This document shows, in pieces, positions 60,086 through 64,000 of a stretch of 64,000 bases of DNA. Source of the stretch: an uncultured Phycisphaerales bacterium (GTDB lineage: Bacteria; Planctomycetota; Phycisphaerae; Tepidisphaerales; Tepidisphaeraceae). Within the stretch, counting starts at the first letter, position 1; each line of letters starts with the position of its first letter. The translations under genes were made by a program, and so were the position numbers. The notes under the pieces are model-generated. The model was not told the origin of the DNA, made no database searches, and worked only from the letters and a program-made list of their open reading frames with translations. The stretch lies in contig CAIQIQ010000003.1 of assembly GCA_903871935.1 (NCBI GenBank), positions 1 to 64,000 on the forward strand. The letters run 5' to 3'.

Positions 60086-61120
60086 ATGGAACCGACAACT
60101 CTTCAGATAACCTGGTTCATCCTGCTGTTCGTGCTGCTGATCGGCTATGCCATTCTCGACGGCTTCGACCTTGGCGTGGGCATGCTTCACCTTACTGGCA
60201 AGACCGATTCCGAGCGGAGACTCGGCCTGCAGGCCATCGGCCCGGTCTGGGATGGCAACGAGGTATGGCTGCTCACCGGGGGTGGGGCGCTGTTTGCCGC
60301 CTTTCCCTTTGTCTATGCGACGGTGTTTTCAGCCATGTACCTCGCTCTGGTGCTGGTGTTGCTTGCCCTGATAGGTCGGGCGGTTGCCATTGAGTTCCGC
60401 TCGAAAGAAGAGTCGCCGATCTGGCGTAACACGTGGGACGTGATCTTCTTCCTCGGCAGCGCCCTGCCCTCACTGCTGTTTGGTGTAGCTTTCGGGAATA
60501 TCCTCCGCGGTCTGCCGCTCGACCAGGTCAACGGCCAACTCCAGTTCACCGGCGGCTTCTTTGGCCTGCTCAATCCGTTTTCGGTTGTCTGTGGCGTAAT
60601 GAGCGTCCTGCTCTTCCTGCAGCACGGAGCCATTTATCTAGCGCTGAAATCCGATGGGCCGCAACAGGAGCGCTCGCGCAAGCTGGCGATGGCGTTCTAC
60701 CTCTTGGGCGTGGTTGTCTATGCCGTACTGACAGCGATTGCGATGGTCAGCTATGAACATCTGTTCCGCGCTTCGCTCGGCCGGCCGCTCTACTGGCTCT
60801 TTCTGCTGATTGTCATTGCCGGGATGCTGTCGCTGCCGGTGCTGGTGTATTCGCGCCGCTTCGGCCGCGCCATGATCGCTTCGTCGGCGATGATCGCGGG
60901 GATGATGGCCCTGGCGGCTCAGAGTCTCTTCCCCCGCCTGGTCCCCTCGACGGTTGCATTGAGCCGAAGCCTGACCGTGATGAATTCCAGTTCCACGCAA
61001 TACACACTGGGAATCATGCTCACGGTTGCCCTGATCGGCATGCCCATCGTGCTGCTCTACACCTTCTTTATCTACCGGGTCTTCAAAGGCAAAACGATCG
61101 TGCACACACACGGCTACTAG
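60086..61120 (+). CDS. cydB: Cytochrome bd ubiquinol oxidase subunit II
   Basis: The 344-residue protein is CydB, with about eight membrane segments and the family's YAILDGFDLGVGMLHL near the start and GPVWDGNEVWLLTGGGALFA. It supports haem binding in CydA. GAGG lies just before the ATG at 60086. The short gap to cydA contains near-repeats of CGTCGC but no terminator, so co-transcription is expected. It is convergent with the second beta-helix gene. A small hairpin (CCGCG-TAAG-CGCGG) lies in the 68-base gap after it. Confidence 0.96.
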   Translation: MEPTTLQITWFILLFVLLIGYAILDGFDLGVGMLHLTGKTDSERRLGLQAIGPVWDGNEVWLLTGGGALFAAFPFVYATVFSAMYLALVLVLLALIGRAVAIEFRSKEESPIWRNTWDVIFFLGSALPSLLFGVAFGNILRGLPLDQVNGQLQFTGGFFGLLNPFSVVCGVMSVLLFLQHGAIYLALKSDGPQQERSRKLAMAFYLLGVVVYAVLTAIAMVSYEHLFRASLGRPLYWLFLLIVIAGMLSLPVLVYSRRFGRAMIASSAMIAGMMALAAQSLFPRLVPSTVALSRSLTVMNSSSTQYTLGIMLTVALIGMPIVLLYTFFIYRVFKGKTIVHTHGY

Positions 61121-61188
61121 GCTCACGCATACCGCGCCGCTACGGTGCACGTCAATATCCAGAAGGCCACCGCGTAAGCGCGGCTCCG

Positions 61189-63012
61189 TCAACGGATAGG
61201 CATTCTCTCCGGCCGCGGGCCGTAGTGGGGAAGTTCGCTGTTTACCGGATACGCCCCGAGATCGGCGGGATGTTCTTGCGATCCATCATTGAACCCCGGC
61301 AGCGCTTCGGCCGCGCCCACGGCCGAAGATTTCGGATTCAGCCGTAGGTCAATGGCCTCCGATCTGTATACGGTCAATCCGGTCGTCCAGGCATATCCCG
61401 GCGCGTTGGGATTGTAATCCGCCGCGGTTTCCGGTGTTTTTATGCCGCTGAGAAACAGCGTCGCCGGATCGACCACCACCAGATGCTTTTCGATCGGTGA
61501 CTTGGCGCGCACTTCTTCCGGGGACGCATAGCGCACCTTCGCGTAGCGCAGGAAAAATGTGCCGGGGGTGAATCCGCCGAAGCCGTCATAGTCGAAATCC
61601 ATGTTCGTCATCGGCAGATCGAAATCGACGGCCGGGCCGGCGGTGCCGATGAACAGGTTGTTTCGCATGTAACAATTGTCGGACGCCTCGCCGGTGGAGA
61701 CATGCAGGATCGGCCCGAAGTGCACAAATGTGTTGTGCACCACTACCGCACCCGACGGGCTGTTGTGGAGTTTCAGGAATTCGCTGCGGGCGTTGTAGAC
61801 GACGTTGCGCACGGCATAGACGGGCCCGCCATAGACGGGCTGAAACGAAATCCCGGTAAGCGAATTGACGTAGCGGTTAAGAAAAGTGCGGCAGTTGCGG
61901 TGTGAACCGTCCATCTCGCAGCCGTCATCATAATTGTTGCTCACATCATTGTTGTGGATGTCGACAGCCACCGTCGGCGTCGGGCAATCGGCGGTGTCGA
62001 TGCCATCCTTGCAGTTGGAAACGCGGTTGTAGCAGATCGTGTTGCCCTGTCCGCCGAGCCAGATGCCGCGGTTCTCGCCGATCGTGTGCCATTGCTCTGA
62101 AGTCGCCGGGAACGGTTGGTGGCCGGTGATGGTGTTGTCGGCAATGAAGAAGCCGCCCAGTTTGCCCGAGTCGTTGCGCTCGCCAACGATCCCATAAAGA
62201 AAGACATCCAGCTTGCAGCGGCGCACAGTGATGCGGAAAGAATCCTGCAGGCAGAGATCGCTGTAAGCCTGGCCGCGCATGGAGAGTCGCTCGAAGATCA
62301 GATCGTGCATACCGCTGCAATCGATGACATGGCCGGGCGGATAGCCTTCCGAGCCGATCGGGAAATCGGCTTGCAGAATCGCTTCGCCATCGCCCGCGCT
62401 GCGCCAGACGATGGGCTTGCCCTCTTCGCCGCTTCTGCGCACTACCCACCGGTCGTCATAGGTGCCCGCGTGCAACAAAAAAGTGTCGCCCGCCTTGGCC
62501 GATTGTTCCGCCGCGGCGAGGCCCTTGAACGGATTATCTATCGTCCCGCTGCCGCCGCCATTGCCGGGCACAACATGATATGTCGGCCCGCCAACTGGCG
62601 CGAGCGGTTCGGCGATGGTGTGCGCCCGCAGAATCTTCTCCGCCGCGCCGCCATCCGGATCAACCAGCTTGAGCCGCAGTTCGTATTCGGTGGCTTCAGG
62701 CACATCGATGATCGAGCCCGCGAAGAGCCAGCCGTCGGCAGGAATCGTGATCGCCTTATCCTTGCTCGCCCCCCGCGCCACGCGAAAGAGCGGCGGCCCG
62801 GATCTCCAATCTCTCTCGCCGGCTTTGCGGTAAGAAACATCCACGCGTGCATTCTTGTTGGCATCGCCCTGGATTACCCAGTACGCCCCGAGACATCGCC
62901 AAGTCGCAGGCTCAAGCACCGGATCGGCCGCGGGCTCGGACGCATCCCCGCCGCGCGCGATGGAAACGAGTGAAAGCATAAGGCCCAAGGCGAGGATAGG
63001 TGCGAGGCGCAT
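61189..63012 (-). CDS. Secreted right-handed beta-helix protein 2
   Basis: The 607-residue product has a signal peptide (MRLAPILALGLMLSLVSIAR) and an N-terminal fibronectin-like domain (WRCLGAYWVIQGDANKNARV). A long parallel beta-helix (DRWVVRRSGEEGKPIVWRSA, LIFERLSMRGQAYSDLCLQD) resembles pectate-lyase or mannuronan-epimerase-like proteins. AGGA lies eight bases before the ATG at 63012. It is a distant paralogue of the protein at 48038-49750: the opening domain is similar, and both end in ERMP(I/V)R. A role on extracellular acidic polysaccharide is inferred. Confidence 0.8.
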   Translation of the reverse strand: MRLAPILALGLMLSLVSIARGGDASEPAADPVLEPATWRCLGAYWVIQGDANKNARVDVSYRKAGERDWRSGPPLFRVARGASKDKAITIPADGWLFAGSIIDVPEATEYELRLKLVDPDGGAAEKILRAHTIAEPLAPVGGPTYHVVPGNGGGSGTIDNPFKGLAAAEQSAKAGDTFLLHAGTYDDRWVVRRSGEEGKPIVWRSAGDGEAILQADFPIGSEGYPPGHVIDCSGMHDLIFERLSMRGQAYSDLCLQDSFRITVRRCKLDVFLYGIVGERNDSGKLGGFFIADNTITGHQPFPATSEQWHTIGENRGIWLGGQGNTICYNRVSNCKDGIDTADCPTPTVAVDIHNNDVSNNYDDGCEMDGSHRNCRTFLNRYVNSLTGISFQPVYGGPVYAVRNVVYNARSEFLKLHNSPSGAVVVHNTFVHFGPILHVSTGEASDNCYMRNNLFIGTAGPAVDFDLPMTNMDFDYDGFGGFTPGTFFLRYAKVRYASPEEVRAKSPIEKHLVVVDPATLFLSGIKTPETAADYNPNAPGYAWTTGLTVYRSEAIDLRLNPKSSAVGAAEALPGFNDGSQEHPADLGAYPVNSELPHYGPRPERMPIR

Positions 63013-63127
63013 AGACAGGTTCCTTTTGTAATTCATGGCGCACGATAGCCCTCAAGAATGCGCTTGTAAACAAACTGACAGGAGCTTTGATTCGGCGGGC
63101 GGGGTCGGTGGTCCGCGGGTGAGGGGT

Positions 63128-63700
63128 TTACCTGCCAACCTGTCCATACCGAAAGCACGTGACAAGGTGATCGTTCACCAGTCCCGCGGCTTGCATGAAC
63201 GCATAACAGATCGTCGAACCCACGAACGTAAAGCCGCGCTTCCGCATGTCTTTGCTCATGGCGTCCGATACACTCGTGTGGGAGGGCACCTTTGCCATCG
63301 TCCGCCACGTGTTGACGATCGGCCTGCCGTCCACAAACCGCCAGATGTAGGCGTCGAAGCTGCCGAATTCCTCCTGGGCCTCCAGCAGCGCCCGGGCGTT
63401 ACGGATGGCCATCTCGATCTTCAGCCGGTTGCGGATGATCCGCTCGTCGTGCATCAACCGCTCGACCCGGCGCGCCGTGTAACGCACCACCTTCTTTGGA
63501 TCAAAGTTGTCAAACGCCGCCCGATACCCCTCTCGCCGTCGCAGCACCAGGTCCCACGAGAGCCCCGCCTGTGCGCCGTCCAGCACGAGAAACTCGTAAA
63601 GCTTGCGGTCCTCGTGCACCGGCACGCCCCACTCGGTGTCGTGGTACTCGATCAGCCTCTCGTTCGTGGCCCAGCCGCAACGGTCCATCGCGTTCTCCAT
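63128..63700 (-). CDS. tag: DNA-3-methyladenine glycosylase I
   Basis: The 190-residue protein is Tag, a base-excision enzyme that removes 3-methyladenine from DNA. The N-terminal DRCGWATNERLIEYHDTEWG carries the first zinc ligands, LDGAQAGLSWDLVLRRREGY is the family core, and FMQAAGLVNDHLVTCFRYGQ at the end gives the last histidine and cysteine of the zinc snap. Length and motifs match the E. coli enzyme. It stands alone, 115 bases from the beta-helix gene on the same strand. Confidence 0.95.
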   Translation of the reverse strand: MENAMDRCGWATNERLIEYHDTEWGVPVHEDRKLYEFLVLDGAQAGLSWDLVLRRREGYRAAFDNFDPKKVVRYTARRVERLMHDERIIRNRLKIEMAIRNARALLEAQEEFGSFDAYIWRFVDGRPIVNTWRTMAKVPSHTSVSDAMSKDMRKRGFTFVGSTICYAFMQAAGLVNDHLVTCFRYGQVGR

Positions 63701-64000
63701 TGATGCGCATTGTAGGCACTGCCCGGCCGGGATGATTCATCTGGTGCAGACTGATACCCCTTGATAGCATGCAACCCGCATCCAGCGGGATGTTACTGGA
63801 CCACAACCCCATCTTGGAGAACATCATGCCCCAGACCATGGCTGACCTGAAACCCATCACCGGCCGGTGGTACACCGCCAGCTTCCATGCACCTTCGCGG
63901 CAAATCCGCATCACTGCGCGGAAATCGCGTTTCTCCATGTTCGTGCCGATCATCTCCGCTTGTGACCAGCCTGGTCAGCGGGATGTGCACCAGGAACTTT
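63701..64000. other. Window end: no clear gene
   Basis: Open frames run on both strands through 63793-63990, but none has a good ribosome-binding site or a family I recognise. A minus-strand frame with AWKLAVYHRPVMGFRSAMVW looks faintly protein-like. A small hairpin (CCCGC-ATCCA-GCGGG) lies at about 63777-63791. The sequence is cut off at the window edge, so a gene starting outside cannot be excluded. Confidence 0.4.

Overview
The window is about 61-64% G+C and bacterial. I read it as the chromosome of a planctomycete, most likely class Phycisphaerae. The grounds are a membrane protein ending in the zinc ribbon CVQCGYDMRATPDRCPECG, several Gfo/Idh/MocA and aldo/keto reductases, DUF6785-type and Tim44/TerB proteins, secreted beta-helix and heparinase-like proteins, and long spacers full of dispersed repeats. 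This is inference from families; there is no rRNA or other marker here. I found no tRNA, rRNA, CRISPR array, intact transposase or prophage.

Layout. 1-9.9 kb: a secreted two-module protein cut by the window edge, an RHS scar, a zinc-ribbon membrane protein, a Gfo/Idh/MocA oxidoreductase, a C45-type Ntn hydrolase next to a large putative glycosidase-like protein, a secreted transglutaminase-like protein and an unrecognised protein. 10-14.5 kb: a Tim44/TerB membrane protein, a beta-class DNA methyltransferase divergent from a single-HKD phospholipase D-type nuclease, then a spacer with two dispersed repeats, a CRP-like palindrome and a strong terminator. 14.8-17 kb: an O-methyltransferase, then decayed toxin-antitoxin genes and a small duplicated gene fragment. 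17-26 kb: a DUF6785 transporter-like protein, intact hicAB, a URO-D-like protein, a fused Gfo/Idh/MocA-aldo/keto reductase, and a HEAT lipoprotein with a DUF4105 protein. 26-27.7 kb is non-coding and carries second copies of both repeats from the 13.6 kb spacer. 27.7-31.6 kb: a UPF0175/DUF3368 toxin-antitoxin pair, an aldo/keto reductase, a phosphotransferase and a phytanoyl-CoA dioxygenase-like protein. 31.6-43.8 kb: a SUKH-like protein, a ceramidase-like protein, an ADP-ribosylglycohydrolase, a glycosidase-like secreted protein, SDR and epimerase genes, another aldo/keto reductase, purD, parDE and a third Gfo/Idh/MocA gene. 43.9-55.6 kb: a GT39-type glycosyltransferase, thrC, a degenerate gene, a beta-helix protein, an operon with heparinase II/III, GH16 and an unknown protein, and a Nif3-like protein. 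55.6-64 kb: a large FAD/Fe-S dehydrogenase, cydAB, a second beta-helix protein and tag.

How the genes may work together. Secreted glycan-active proteins (GH16, heparinase-like, two beta-helix proteins, glycosidase-like barrels) sit among sugar-type oxidoreductases and isomerase-like enzymes. This suggests scavenging of complex, probably acidic polysaccharides, with cytochrome bd supplying respiration at low oxygen. Housekeeping genes (purD, thrC, tag) are interspersed, so this is a normal chromosomal region and not an island.

The least ordinary parts are the paired dispersed repeats at 13.6 and 26.1 kb (two consensus DnaA boxes 117 bp apart in each copy), the divergent methyltransferase/HKD nuclease pair, the fused oxidoreductase, the toxin-antitoxin graveyard at 16.0-16.8 kb, and the long inverted repeat that encodes the end of the glycosyltransferase.
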